This document shows positions 12,675 to 24,254 of a DNA stretch of 64,000 bases, one piece after another (within the stretch, counting starts at the first letter, position 1; each line of letters opens with the position of its first letter). The translations under genes were made by a program, and so were the position numbers. The notes under the pieces were generated by a model, which was given only the letters and a program-made list of their open reading frames with translations, had not been told where the DNA came from and did not search any database. This DNA comes from Ustulina deusta. Its lineage: Eukaryota > Ascomycota > Sordariomycetes > Xylariales > Xylariaceae. The stretch covers positions 744,001-808,000 of the forward strand of contig JAJNNX010000018.1 in assembly GCA_023159155.1 (NCBI GenBank). Direction: 5' to 3'.

Positions 12675-15370
12675 ATGCCACGGCCAAAAAAACCTGGCGC
12701 ACCGGAACCCAAACGACGGAGTCGAAATGGATGTTGGTGAGTGAACAATACTTGCTTTTTCGCATGGCGAGGGCTTCTTGACGAGGAACTGACCTTTGGG
12801 AGGCCGTGTAAAAATCGCAAAATCAAGTGCGGAGAAGAACACCCAGCTTGTGTGAAGTAAATAACCCCCCTGCTGCTACTGTTTAGCTAGCTCCTGCAAG
12901 CACTGTCCGCCCCCAGTGCTTGAGGGATGCGAGAAATCTTGGTAGCGTTCTAGAACTAACACATCGCCCAATAGCTGCCAACGGACAGGGGAGACGTGCG
13001 ATTACAGCATACGGTTGAACTGGGAAGGGCGAAGAGGTAAACAAGCCGATTCCAGTCTCGTTGGCTTCGGCCACGATACGCTATCTGCGATCCCAGCCAA
13101 GGGGTTCAAGCTCGTCCACCAATACCCGTCAGTGGACACGCCGGGTACTCGTAGACTCGAGCCTCTGACGGGCGCTTCCGGCCAACCAAAATCTGACACC
13201 TATAATCCGCGTTCACAGGCGGGTGTCAGCTTTGTCGATGCTACGCTGTCCTTCGTCGGTGAATCGGAACGATATCCAAGTAAACGGATAAAGTTGAGCG
13301 ATGCATCATCAGCTGAGTATTCCGAGAAGCGGCCCTTTTCTTCTCACAGTTCAATCTTAGAAACAACTTCGGCGACACTGAGGCTGTCCGGGAGTTCGGC
13401 TGTCTCGGCTGCCTCACCACTCACGCCCGCCACGTCCTCAACTTACAGTGATGATAGCCAGCCACAAGTTAACCGCCCCGAGCATCAAGAGGCTGCATCG
13501 TATTCTACACGAAGATTATCAGTAAACTCTTTGTTGGCTGGACCTGCTAACCTCCGAGCGCTCTACAATGATAGCGCCGGTCATGCCAAGGGCATGCTCC
13601 CGCCCTTAGATACACAACAGGCCTTAAACGAGCCTACATTCTATGGTATTGACCGGGGATTTCAAGATTACGACTTGGGGAAAAATGATGATATGAACGC
13701 GATTGGTGGATCTTCACCCTTACTCCAGAGAGAGACCCTCGATACTCCACTCGAAGAACCAGCGGACTACAACTGGATCGAATTTGGATTTGGTGTTGAT
13801 GCTAATGATGCCGAAGAAGTTGATGGCGGGTACTACTCGCAGCCAGTGTCAATCTTCATCCCTCAGAGCCTAGAGCCTCTTCCCGATAGACTTATCGAAA
13901 ACCCTATGAATCTCCTTGTAAGTAACATGAACCGCTTTAATACTTGGGTTTGCTAACGAGGCTTGGCAGTACTTCGTACGTCGTGTTCAATCACTCCCAA
14001 TTGAATCCGGTTTTAACTGTCGCTAGCACCACTTTATAAACAATACAGCTCGAGGTAATTGCCATTTTGCCAATTCTTTTCTTTCCACTTCTCTGACATT
14101 AACAGCCCTTGTGCCGTACGATGATCCTCACGCCAACCCATTTCGTACGATTCTGCCTCAAATGGCTGTAAAGAATGATAGCTTGCTAGCATTATTGCTT
14201 GCCTATTCTGGTGAGCTTATGTGCTCTCTCAATTCACTCGCCCTGCTAAATAAGTACCGGTAGCTTCGCATAGGGCGCGCGTCTTGAATCACCCTGAGCC
14301 AAGTCTGAGGATTGCGTTTTGGGTTGATGACATTTTTCCGGCTCTTCGCAAGGCCCTTGACGACCCCGACCATAATTTTTCGAATGCGAATCTCGCTGCG
14401 GCAATCATGCTTACATCTCTTGAAATTGTCTCACCGAAGATTTTTGGCTATGACATTCCCTGGCAGAGGCACCTGGGGCTCGCGCGGGAAGTCATTATGA
14501 TTCGGCCAGGTGGCTTACGTGGGGTTCAGTCAAATTTCCGCCAGGACCCGGTGTGCTCCTTTCTCTTTAGCTGGGCTGCGTATCTTGACGTAATCGGGAG
14601 CCTCACTGGTGGACCGAAAGACGCCTCATCGTCGTGGATATTTGCTTATGAGTTAGACGACATAATGGATGGATACGACGAGATTGATTGTATCATGGGA
14701 TTCACGACAAGATGCTGCTATCTCCTCGCTAATATCGCGGATCTAGCACGGAAATGCGACGCCGAGCGTATTGGCGAGGATTCGAATGTGCGCGAGAACT
14801 GGGAGCCGAGCGCCCAGGTAGCTGAGCGAGCGGCTGGGCTCAAGAGAAAAGTGGAGGAAAGCATGAAGCAAGACCCGGTAGCCTGCAAACATATACACAA
14901 GGCAGGCGACGTCGAGAAGTGGGATAAGAAGGAGATGGCGGCTACTAACTCAGCATATCACTGGGCGGCGCTGGTCCACCTGTATCGGCGAATCCTGGGG
15001 CGACGATCTGAAGACGACGACGTTCAGAGGGCTGTCAGAAATATCATTGCTTCTCTCAGCTGCATTCGGCCTGGTGGCACGGCTGAACCTTCTCTGCTCT
15101 TTCCGATGTTTACGGCTGGCTGCGATACGCAAAGCGAAGATCACAAGGCGTTGATTTTGGATCGTTTTATGTCGGCGGAAAAGCATGGGATGACACAGGT
15201 AGGTTTGCCCTCTGCGTTATGTTCGCCTGCGAGAATTTTGCCCGCTTTCCATCCTGTTCTTGTTCCTAACGGTAGACTTCCAGGTACATAACGCTCGTCG
15301 GCTGATGCAGCGAGTCTGGGAAACTAAAAAACCATGGGAAACTTTAGTGAGCACGGAGTTCATTGGGTGA
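12675..15370 (+). CDS. Zn2Cys6 (C6) transcription factor, Fungal_trans_2 type
   Basis: Eight exons restore one frame of about 739 residues: 12675-12736, 12803-12856, 12975-13917, 13970-13975, 14027-14054, 14106-14210, 14264-15198 and 15284-15370. The DNA-binding domain spans the first three exons. After PRPKKPGAPEPKRRSRNG the six cysteines read CWPCKNRKIKC, GEEHPACVNC, QRTGETC, a complete Zn2Cys6 cluster, followed by DYSIRLNWEGRR, frequent in this subgroup. A Ser-rich linker follows (about residues 50-330). The regulatory region NPMNLLYFHHFINNTARVL, then SLLALLLAYSASHRARVLN, is typical of the fungal-specific Fungal_trans_2 domain. The protein ends in a conserved helix (RRLMQRVWE). Exon 4 is only 6 bases (Tyr-Phe). 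The target genes are unknown; a convergent lactate oxidase-like gene is the nearest metabolic neighbour. Confidence 0.88.
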
Positions 15371-15757
15371 TTTGGATATTTTACGGATGCCACAGGTCTT
15401 ATCTAGCTGTGTCTTTGGGACAAAAAAAGTTTACGTAAGGGGAAGAAGACACGTGTTGGGGCTCAGCGTTACTGATTATTTTGGTATGCTTATTGTTGCA
15501 TAGTTCGCTCGCTTTACGGAGTATATATATTTTTTTATATGTGTTATTGGCAATGCAGCAATAACGGCGTCGTTTTACAAAATGCGATTGAAGTATGAGA
15601 TATATGAAAACATTCAAGTCGACATGGTACACCAAGCACTTACACCCGAACCACCGTTGTGCCATACTCCTATACTATAATGGTGCCTTGATGCATGGTT
15701 TCCCCTAACCATAGGGCATTACCGTGACTCGCCGGTTCCCGGAAGCGAAACGCAGCA
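15371..15757. other. intergenic region, convergent 3' ends
   Basis: AT-rich spacer between the 3' ends of the transcription factor (+) and the oxidase (-). No gene seen. Confidence 0.4.
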
Positions 15758-17468
15758 TCATATACTCGATTTGATATCCCCACCATACAAGACCCTCTTC
15801 AAGGTTGCTTGGCTAAGATCCGCGACGCTCTTGATCCCAGCTAAGCCCATAGTCCCGTCTAAATCGGCGAGTAGAGACGCGAGGACGTGTTTCGCGCCAG
15901 CCTGTCCAGCAATACCCAGCCCGTACATCACCGGCCGGCCTATTAGTACGGCCTTGGCCCCAAGAGCCAGGGCCTTGACGATGTCGGCACCGGTCCGAAT
16001 GCCAGAATCGAAGAGCACAGTTGTCTTGTCGCCTACCGCCTCGACGATCTCCGGCAGCTGTTGTAACACTAGAGTCAATAATGTCCACTTATAGTAAGAA
16101 TTACTCAGGGTTTCGGGAGCATGCAGGAGTAGAAGGAGCAAAAAATGCCCATTAAGGGAATTTAGGGCTCTGAGACATGCCAAAAGGGGGAATAAAAGAC
16201 TCCATGGAGACTAACCATGTCCAGAGATCCCACGGCGCCGTCGACTTGTCTGCCGCCGTGGTTGCTCACGACAATCCCGGATACGCCGTGTTGCACGGCT
16301 AGGACCGCGTCGTCGGGGTGCTGGATCCCCTTGAGGACAATCGGACCGTCCCAGTGCTTCTTGATCACCTCCAGGCGTTCCCACGGGTAGCTATCGCCGC
16401 AGAAGGTCTCGCCCAGCCAGTACTGAGCGGCGAGGACCGGGGCGTCTTCGGGCGTCTTGCCGCCGCTCCTCTCGGCGAACTTCCGGCGGAATACCGGATC
16501 CGAGAAACCCACGTCGTTGCCCTGCCCCTTTATGAAGGGCACGAACGCCGCGTCCAGATCCGTGGGTCGCCAGGCCATACGCGCCGTGTCTACCGTGACG
16601 ACCAGGACCTTGAAGCCGGCCGCTTTGACCGTGCCGAGGACCGAGGCCGTGATCTCGTCGTCCATCGGCCAGTATAGCTGGAACCAGCGTGGGTGATCGC
16701 CGCTGGCTGCCACCACGTCCTTCACTGAGCTCGTGGATAACGTGCTCATGACTACGGCGATCGGAGTCAGTCAGTCAGTCATCGTCTTTTCTTTTTCTTT
16801 TTCTTTTTCTTTTTCTTTTTCTTTTTCTTTTTCTTTTTCTTTTTCTTTTTCTTTTTCTTTTTTTTCGTGTGTAACATGTTGAGCTGTCCCGGAATAGTGG
16901 GAAGCTTCCAGGTCATGATTATGGTCCGAAAAGGTGCCTTCGTATCCCCAGAACCACCGGAAAGAAACAAAAAAAGAAAATTACTGCTTACTGAATGGCA
17001 CATTGAGCTCGGCGCACGCTGCGGCGGTGCCGATTTCTTTCTCCTTATGGTACACCTCCTGAGCCCCGACCGGAGCCACCAGCACGGGAGAATCTTTGCT
17101 CGCGTCAGCCCAGTCATCGTCTCTTTGTATTTTTCTTCTTCTTCGGCATTCCATTGGCATGGATTTCACGCACCGTACTGCTCTCCGAATAGGGAGACTT
17201 TGAGGTCCCTGGGCGCGTTCGGCCGCATCATCCGGGGCACGATCTTCCACTGCCGGAAGGCGAGGCGGTTGGCGTCCATGGTGGCTCCCTCGCCGGCACC
17301 GCCTGCGATGTAGTTGTACGCCTCCTCGCGCATCACCTGCTTGGCTTGCAACCTTAGCTTATTGGGGTCTGTGGTCAGCGGCGGGAGACTGCCATGCAGC
17401 ATGCCCTTTGCGTAAATCTCGGTCAGATAGTCGCAGAAGGGGGGTGGTACGCCTCTTTTGTCCGCCAT
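15758..17468 (-). CDS. FMN-dependent alpha-hydroxy acid oxidase, lactate 2-monooxygenase-like
   Basis: Four exons on the minus strand, 17468-17174, 17093-16992, 16751-16216 and 16057-15758, give about 410 residues. Family hallmarks are NYIAGGAGEGATM with the active-site Tyr, the FMN loop SPVLVAPVGAQ, FQLYWP, VTVDT, the FMN-contacting Lys in VLKGIQHPDD, and the catalytic His and Arg in VSNHGGRQVDG, with DSGIRTGADIVKALALGA near the end. RMMRPNAPRDLKVSLFG and GWRPTDLD-like segments (here AWRPTDLD) plus SDPVFR resemble lactate 2-monooxygenase more than glycolate oxidase or cytochrome b2. There is no heme domain and no mitochondrial presequence. The likely substrate is L-lactate or another 2-hydroxy acid; the exact one cannot be read from sequence. 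Intron 2 (16752-16991) is long for this gene and holds a (CTTTTT)n array. Confidence 0.88.
16786..16866. repeat. (CTTTTT)n hexanucleotide microsatellite in an intron
   Basis: About 13 near-perfect CTTTTT units on the plus strand, reading (AAAAAG)n in the transcript of the oxidase gene. It sits inside intron 2, about 35-115 bases from its 3' splice site. A short (AGTC)n run (about 16766-16780) lies between the array and the acceptor. Confidence 0.95.
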
Positions 17469-18816
17469 TGTCACAAGATATAGAATATCTAAGATTACAG
17501 CTTCCAATGTTAAATCTCTATGGGGTTTATCGAGAGTTTGTCGACTCCTGTTAGTGGGAAGACTAAACCCGAGTATATAAAGTACAAAGGGTGGTTCAGG
17601 AACGCATAGCCTCTACCGTCTTCGAACTGTCTCCTCATATATATATATGAAGACTTAGTTCGCCGCAGATGGCCACTAATAGGTTCGCACGGATGGAGTT
17701 GCCTCTTGTCAGGTAGCATTATTGGAAGACTATGAGGGGCGAGCCATCAGACTCCCACATTCCGTTTATAAGGCACTTTCATCATCCGAGAAGCCTCTGG
17801 TTAACCATGGGGAAGATAGACGGCCGTACAGATTATAGAGTGACGACCCTTGAAAGGCGAGTAGATAGTAGTTAGTCCGCATTAGACTATGCATCTGTCT
17901 GACCAGCTATTACAAGGATACCAGGTCGATATTGCCAATCATGTGTCCCAGAAGGAGAGCAGGCTGCACTGGCGTATTCTGGAGAAGCTATATCTGGTGT
18001 AGCTCTAGTAGACAATGAGGTCGCTTCCCCGACGCCGGAGTAGGAACCTGGACAGAAACCGGGAGATGCGGAATTGAACAGCAGAGGAAGATTCTTGGAT
18101 CAGTCCTAACTGGAACGCCGGATTTAGGAGCATGGTCGAGACTAATGCTTTAGTTCGGATCGATAGTGAGAGGTTATCGAGCTTTAGAAGCCTTCCCTAA
18201 GCTATCAATATCTGAGAGAGCTAAAGGCTTTGGGTTTAAATAGTCCTCAATTTGTATGTTTGAGAGAATACTTGTCTTTCTTCTCTTATCAACGCCGAGA
18301 ATTTCATGATTGGCTTTGACCAACCTCTCCTCTTCAATGCCGGTACCCCAAACCTCCAACCGGCGAAGTAACGGCGGAAATATTCCGTAGTGGATCAAAT
18401 GTCGACGGCAAGTCCGGTCCTCACCTTGGCATGCTCGGTTCGGATCCCCAGAGAGGTACCTAGTAGGTACATTTCCTACCGAGTTTTGCTGCAGTAGGCA
18501 GTAGGTATGCCAATACCTGTTGTGTACACCAGATAGGTACAATGTATGTCGGTAGCTAAGACAGAGGGATGTACTACCTAGTAGGTCCCTACGTGACCAG
18601 GATGAAACCCCACATACCCCGCCAAGTGGGAACAAAAGCTACCACCACAAGCTTCTTGTTGTTTATCCTCAAAAGTTCAGCTGGTCCGAAAGAGTTATTC
18701 GCGAGTACAAGCACACATTCACTTACTAAACTAATGCCAACCATTTATCAACATACCTCGGGAAAGGAGTTGAAAGCGCCAATCGTTGCAGTGTCCTCGG
18801 TTTGCGAAGATTCGCC
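17469..18816. other. divergent intergenic region
   Basis: Lies between the starts of the oxidase (-) and SLD5 (+). A minus-strand open frame (18635-18174, 153 codons) ends in a plausible protein-like stretch, but it has no recognisable family and no clear splice partners. It may be a decayed gene. TACCTAGTAGGTA-like words occur at about 18460-18590. Confidence 0.4.
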
Positions 18817-19626
18817 ATGGACATTGACGATATCCTGCGCGAGGTCGATCCCGCCTCTCCATCTATCCCAGCAGAAACTCGCGATCTCCAAGCTCTGACG
18901 CGCGCCTGGGTCGCCGAGCGCTCTTCTCCCGAGCTGCTTCAGTATGTTCCTTTCTTCTGAGCCCACCAATAGTGCCACCAGCTTCTCCAATGCTAATGAG
19001 CTCGTTTCTCGCTGTCTACAGCTGGCCTGCTGACGGTCTTTTCGAGCGTACGAATGATCGAATCAAGCAGCAGATCGAGAGAGTCGAGGAAATGACGGGC
19101 GACATGGACCCGAAGACAAATTTCGCCCTCATAGTTATCCAGACCGAGCTCGAACGATTCAAATACCTCGTGCGAAGCTACCTACGTGCGAGGATCGCCA
19201 AGGTATTCGAGACATCCCACGGCGCCGACGCCGGTGACGCCAAATAGCTAACCCATCCGCCGCCAGATTGATAAGCATACTCTGCACTACCTGTCCACTC
19301 CTGACTTGAGAGCGCGGCTGTCCGAGACGGAACAGGCCTACGCCACGCGTCACCAGGCGCTGCTGCACAATCACTATCTGTCTTCCTTTCTGTCCGCCTT
19401 CCCGCCCGCACTACAAAACCTGAACGACACTGCCGGAAACATCAGCATGATCGACACACCTGACCTCGACACCGCTGTCTTCATCCGCCTCCTCAAAGAC
19501 ACCCTCGTCGAAGGCCATGGAACTGACATGGACGGTGTCTTGGCCGGCGAAAATGGTGATGTTGTTATTCTCAGGTGGTCTGATGCAAAGTCACTTGTAG
19601 ATTCTGGTCGTGCCGAAGTCATATGA
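18817..19626 (+). CDS. SLD5: GINS complex subunit Sld5
   Basis: Three exons, 18817-18941, 19022-19202 and 19267-19626, give about 221 residues. Sld5 is one of four subunits of GINS, which joins Cdc45 and Mcm2-7 in the replicative CMG helicase. The start [11 protein letters not shown] and the helical segment [31 protein letters not shown] match the conserved A-domain of Sld5. The C-terminal B-domain (FIRLLKDT, then [22 protein letters not shown]) ends the protein as in homologues. Length is normal for the family. The second intron removes a frame-preserving stop-containing stretch, and the joined sequence [15 protein letters not shown] reads as expected. Confidence 0.93.
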
Positions 19627-21137
19627 TCTTCCCTCTCCAAGTTAGGATTGAGGCAGCTATATCCATCGGATAGGATTCAAATTGGCGAGATAATCTCGCG
19701 GGCAGAACGGCGAGGTCAAAGTGTCTTACGGATCCATCGTGCCATAGTCATCCAGCTATTTGTATCTGGCTGTGCCAGAGGATGACGTGGCGATCCACGG
19801 CTCCAGTGGCTGGTTGTCTTATACTCTTTGACGCCCACTACGATGAAGCAGAGTCGGGATTGATCTGATTCAGTTATCAAAAGTGGATGCTCGTGAGTTC
19901 GCTTATCCTAGCAAGCAACTTTCGACGGAGAAAAGCGAAACTTGGCTGCACATCCTTTCCATCTAACTGACAATACCGTTAACAGGAGCGCGCCAGTTTT
20001 ACATTGACGCTTCCAATGCATGTCTATCGCGTTGTTATCAGAATATCTTTGACGTACAGGACGACGTTGCATGTGCGAGAGCAGATTCTTCGCCAAAATG
20101 ATGTAACACCTGCCAATTGTCGTGTATATAAGACGCGTACCGGGGATTACGAGTTGGCTACTAACATTCCAATATATATGCGAGTCTGCTTGGAATTAAC
20201 ACGCGGCACTACTACTTTTCCATCACGGTATAGATGTCCGAGGCTTATTTGCCCTCGGCGCGTTGTCGCTCAGTCTCAAGCTGTATTATATTGGTAGACC
20301 GACTGCACAAGTCACTCGCAGCATGCCTTGGCGACAAGTTAATAGCCTCTTATACATAGTATAGAATTCGACATCAAGACTGTATTATACAGGTCTTTTG
20401 AGATTGGTTAAGTTTCCAGCATGATTGCTTAAATTATCCATATCACAATGAGCTGAATCTCGTGCTCAATCCTACCTAGGTAGCAGGTAGACTTTTCCCC
20501 TTTGTTTTTACTGCCGAATGCCGTCAAACCGAATGGATTGTGGGCAGAAGGAATGCGATTTGGTTCCTGGCGAACTCTAATGGAATTGAAGGCCTTATGT
20601 TTGGCCATGGATGTTGATAGTTTCGTGATAAGCCGTTAATGCCCGCCTCCTGGATCCAGAGTACTCAACCGGAAGCAGTGGTGAATTCCTTATCGCGTTT
20701 TATGATGTCAAACTTAATCCTGTAGATAGATTGAACCCCACCGAATGGAACCTCAAACTCAAGCACGCTCTCTGTCTCTGCCTACCTACCTACCTATGTA
20801 TCTAGTGCAACCCAATATACCTGCCTACATGTAGGTAGGTACCTACACCTAAATCCCTTACCATAGGTAGTAGTTACTAAAAAGGTACCTACTGTAACTG
20901 CCCTAGCAGCCCTACCCAAATGTACCAAGTGGGTAGGATTGTTTTACTTGTTCTCCTTCCAAGTTTTACATGCAAAGATTGACAGCCCAACTTGCATGTA
21001 AGACCATCTCTATTGCTATCACTTTCTGAATGATGAGATACCGCGACACACACAGCTATTAACTTGGCCGCCACTATCGCATATGAGACGTGTGCTGTCA
21101 TGGTAGTGATCAAGCCTCATCTGCTCCTCAACTCGGC
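19627..21137. other. intergenic region
   Basis: About 1.5 kb without a supported gene. It is moderately AT-rich and has a cluster of TACCTACCTACC and GTAGGTAGGTACCTAC words at about 20780-20890, upstream of the methylesterase gene. Confidence 0.4.
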
Positions 21138-22264
21138 ATGAGTGACCTTCAGAAAGCCTGGGCCAAGAATCGCCTTGGTGCCATGCCTTTCGAGACATTC
21201 GATGAGCTCGAGGAAGAGGAAATCGGCTCCCTTCCCGAACTGCCGGAGCACTTCGACGATGACTCTTCTTCCGCTTCGTCGGCCTCTTCTTCCGCTTCGT
21301 CGGCCTCTTCTACCGGGACCGTCATTCCGTCGCCCAGTCAAAACCTCTTCGCTCGGCCTCAGGGGTAATCATAGTGTTGCCATTCCTGCTCGCTGATGCA
21401 TTACGCTGATCGGTTGCTTGTAGCGTTCCGCGGGGGCGGACATTCCAGCCCATCCCATGGACTACGTATTTCGAGAGGGAGCTATTCCTACATGACCGGA
21501 CGTCTCCTCAAAGTCCAACTATCCACGCCTACCTCACCTCCCCCGTCGGCAAGGGCCCCCTCTTTGTGATGCATCACGGCGGCGGATCCTCGGGCCTCTC
21601 GTTCGCCATTGTAGGGGACCAGATCCGCAAGCGTCTGTCGTCCGCCGGCGTCTTCTCCCTCGACGCCAGGGGCCACGGCTCGACCACCATTCCCGAGGGG
21701 CAGGCGCTCGACCTGAGCCTCGAGACACTCGCCGACGACCTCTTCACCGCCATCCGACTCACGCGCCGGGAGATGGAGTGGGCCGAGATGCCACCCATCA
21801 TACTCGTCGGCCACTCCATGGGCGGCGCCGTCGTGACGGAGCTCGCGTGCTCGGGGCGACTCGGGAGCGCGCTTCTGGGCTACGCCGTGCTCGACGTCGT
21901 CGAGGGCTCGGCCATCGACGCCCTGCAGCACATGCACACGTACCTCTCGACGCGGCCGACGGGCTTCCAGAGTCTGGAGACGGGAATCGAGTGGCACACG
22001 CGATCGAGGACCATCCGCAACTCCGTCTCGGCCCGCACGAGCGTCCCGTCCCTGCTGAGCCTGGACGAGCAAGGGCAGAAGCTCGGCGACACGCGCCCCT
22101 GGAAGTGGAGGACCGACCTCGCGGCCACGCAGCCCTACTGGGAGAACTGGTTCGCGGGCCTGAGCGGCAAGTTCCTCGCCGGCAAAGGCGGGAAACTGTT
22201 ACTCCTTGCCGGCACCGACAGATTAGACACGGAATTGACCATCGGCCAGATGCAAGGTAAGATA

Positions 22265-22305
<41 letters not shown>

Positions 22306-22582
22306 ATTATCCCTCATCCTATATATAATCCTCTCCGATAGACTGGATGTGTCCTGTCCTTCATCATGTGCATTTCGACTAATTCTACCCGTCTCTCATC
22401 TATCTATCTATCTAGGCAAATATAATCTCCAAGTCTTTCCCGAGGCAGGCCACTTTATACACGAGGATCTACCGGAAAAGATAGCCATCTCGCTGGTAGA
22501 TTTCCACCGGAGAAATGACAGGACCGCCTTGATACTCCCGCCAAAGGTGTCCGACCTTCTCAGGCAGGGCAAGAAGGTGTGA
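21138..22582 (+). CDS. PPE1: protein phosphatase methylesterase 1
   Basis: Three exons, 21138-21364, 21424-22256 and 22416-22582, give about 408 residues. PPME1/Ppe1 removes the methyl ester from the C-terminal Leu of the PP2A catalytic subunit. The alpha/beta-hydrolase fold is clear: FVMHHGGGSSGLSF (oxyanion region), SLDARGHGST, the nucleophile elbow GHSMGG with Ser207, VLDVVEGSAIDAL, and the catalytic His in EAGHFIHED (His366). FQPIPWTTYFE before the domain is a family signature. The N-terminus has an acidic stretch and a Ser/Ala-rich repeat (SSASSASS, coded by a repeated TCTTCTTCCGCTTCG unit at about 21261-21312). Intron 2 (22257-22415) is 159 bases with no stop in frame, so intron retention would add 53 residues. 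Confidence 0.94.
22266..22300. repeat. (TC)n microsatellite in PPE1 intron 2
   Basis: A run of TCTCTC dinucleotides just after the 5' splice site of intron 2, with a second TCTA run near its 3' end (about 22398-22414). Confidence 0.9.
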
Positions 22583-22918
22583 TGCAATTTGCTGGGTGTT
22601 TGCAGAACAAGTTAATGAAACGTTCGTGTCACCCTACGCGATGAGCGCATTTGTTTGTTATTGCATTTGATTACAATATGTATAAGCAGCGCCCCAAACC
22701 CACGGCTCTTCCGGCTTGGGAGAGAGCCCTGCACCTAGGCTAGACTATTAGTGCATCTGAATCCAGTATAGGTATATATGCACGCCCGATATTTTGCCTC
22801 TTTTCCTGAGCCTCTAAACCGCCTTTGTGGATATCTCTGTCGCCGAACGCCTTCAAATGCTATAAATCTCCTCTATTTCCCCCCTCCCTCAATATCACGT
22901 AGTACGGCCGTTCACGGT
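22583..22918. other. short intergenic spacer, convergent 3' ends
   Basis: Separates the 3' ends of PPE1 (+) and DUS2 (-). No gene seen. Confidence 0.4.
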
Positions 22919-24254
22919 TTAGGCGGGCACTGCTGACGCTTCACTGGTTGGTGCCTTGGATGGGATCTGAACGCCTCGTTCTGAAAGATTCTTTTTGGAT
23001 GCAGTGCCCACGGCGCGCGACTTAGCCGTCTGTCCGCCGGCCGCTAGTGCAGTCGCGTTGACTTTCTTATTTTTATTTTTGCCCGTGTTATCCGGATCGA
23101 GATCTAGGCTGAGATCCAGGTCGCGGGCATCTTCCATCAAGTCATTGTAACCGAGCATCTCACAAACCTTAGTATAGCTCTTGCACTGGCTAATCTCGCG
23201 GTACACGGGGGCTTTGCCTGGAATCAGGTGCGAGAGCATGAACTTGGTGTTTCCGAATTTGTTCTCCACTTCCAGGGCGTAGCGGATATATTGCTTGACG
23301 AGATCGGTCCATGGCAGGAGTCCTCCGTCTGACTCAGCTCGAAAACAGCTCGAGTTCTTCTCGGCTTGCGTGGCAATCATCGCCCCGTCGACACCGAATT
23401 CTTGCATCAGCTGCAGGGCCTCATCCCTGTTCTCTACATCGCCATTCATCACGCATGCGACGCCAGCCTCGCGGCACACGTTGGCGATCATGCGCAACTG
23501 TCCACGTATGGCGCGCTGTCTCGGGCGCATTGGTGTCGTTCGGCAGTGCACAGTCAGACCGGTGATCCCCGTCGCGATGAGTCTCCGGACCAACGCCTCG
23601 GTCATCTCGGCCGTCTCGAGGATCCTGATCTTGACGCTGATGCCGATCTCGAATTCAGGGGTAATATTGGCCACAAGAGCCTCGAGGATGGCGCAAAGCT
23701 TGTCTGGTGTCTTGAGCAGAGCGGCGCCCATGCCGTCGTGGGTGCTGAATGGTTTCGGGCATCCAGCGTTGACGTCGATGCCGGCGACGTCGGCGGCGAC
23801 AAGCCTCGCGGCTTGGACGGCGAGGTCGGGGTTGGACGTGCCGATCTGGAAGATGAGCTTGCCCGCCTCTTTCTCCGGGTGCATGCGGTATATGATACTT
23901 TCCTTGACCTCAGAGGGCGGCGGCGCCTTGCAGCCCTGCGATGGCATCCTCGTCCATTCGATTGTCTTGGTCTTGGGATTGTACCGTCTCGTGGTTCCGA
24001 TCATGGAGCGATCAACAGTCTCCGGGCCTACATCGGAGTCTTAGCCAGAGCGTATAGATACATAGATGGATAAATAGGAATAACAGAAGAGAATATGAAA
24101 TGCGCAGCTTACCCCAGACGAGGTCGGCGCCGTAGCGAAGGGCTAGGAGACGCGAGGGCAGCTCGCCAGAGCGCACCATGGGGGCGAGCACGATCTTGCC
24201 GCGGTAGTCGACCCCCCTGCGGGGAATGGGGACCTTATTCAACTCAGATGTCAT
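22919..24254 (-). CDS. DUS2: tRNA-dihydrouridine synthase 2 (Dus2/Smm1)
   Basis: Two exons, 24254-24113 and 24027-22919, give about 416 residues. Dus2 reduces uridine 20 of tRNA with FMN and NADPH. The first exon has the family start YRGKIVLAPMVRSGELPSRL; the splice gives YGADLVWGPETVDRS. FQIGTSNPDLAVQAA, DVNAGCPKPFSTHDGMGAALL with the catalytic Cys at residue 137, TGLTVHCRTTPMR (FMN/RNA-binding) and CVMNGDVENRDEA (FMN phosphate region) are all present. The C-terminal tail (about residues 330-416) is low-complexity and Lys-rich with no double-stranded RNA-binding domain visible, as in yeast. Two ATGs, at 24257 and 24254 in different frames, are close together; the one at 24254 opens the coding frame. 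Confidence 0.93.

Noticed and set aside
16779..17117. Frame with a long Lys run
   Set aside because: Reads through the intronic hexanucleotide array and across the real splice site of the oxidase gene.
21488..22128. Minus-strand frames opposite PPE1
   Set aside because: Shadows of the GC-rich coding strand.
23295..24073. Plus-strand frames of up to 249 codons opposite DUS2
   Set aside because: Antisense to conserved dihydrouridine synthase sequence; no family match.
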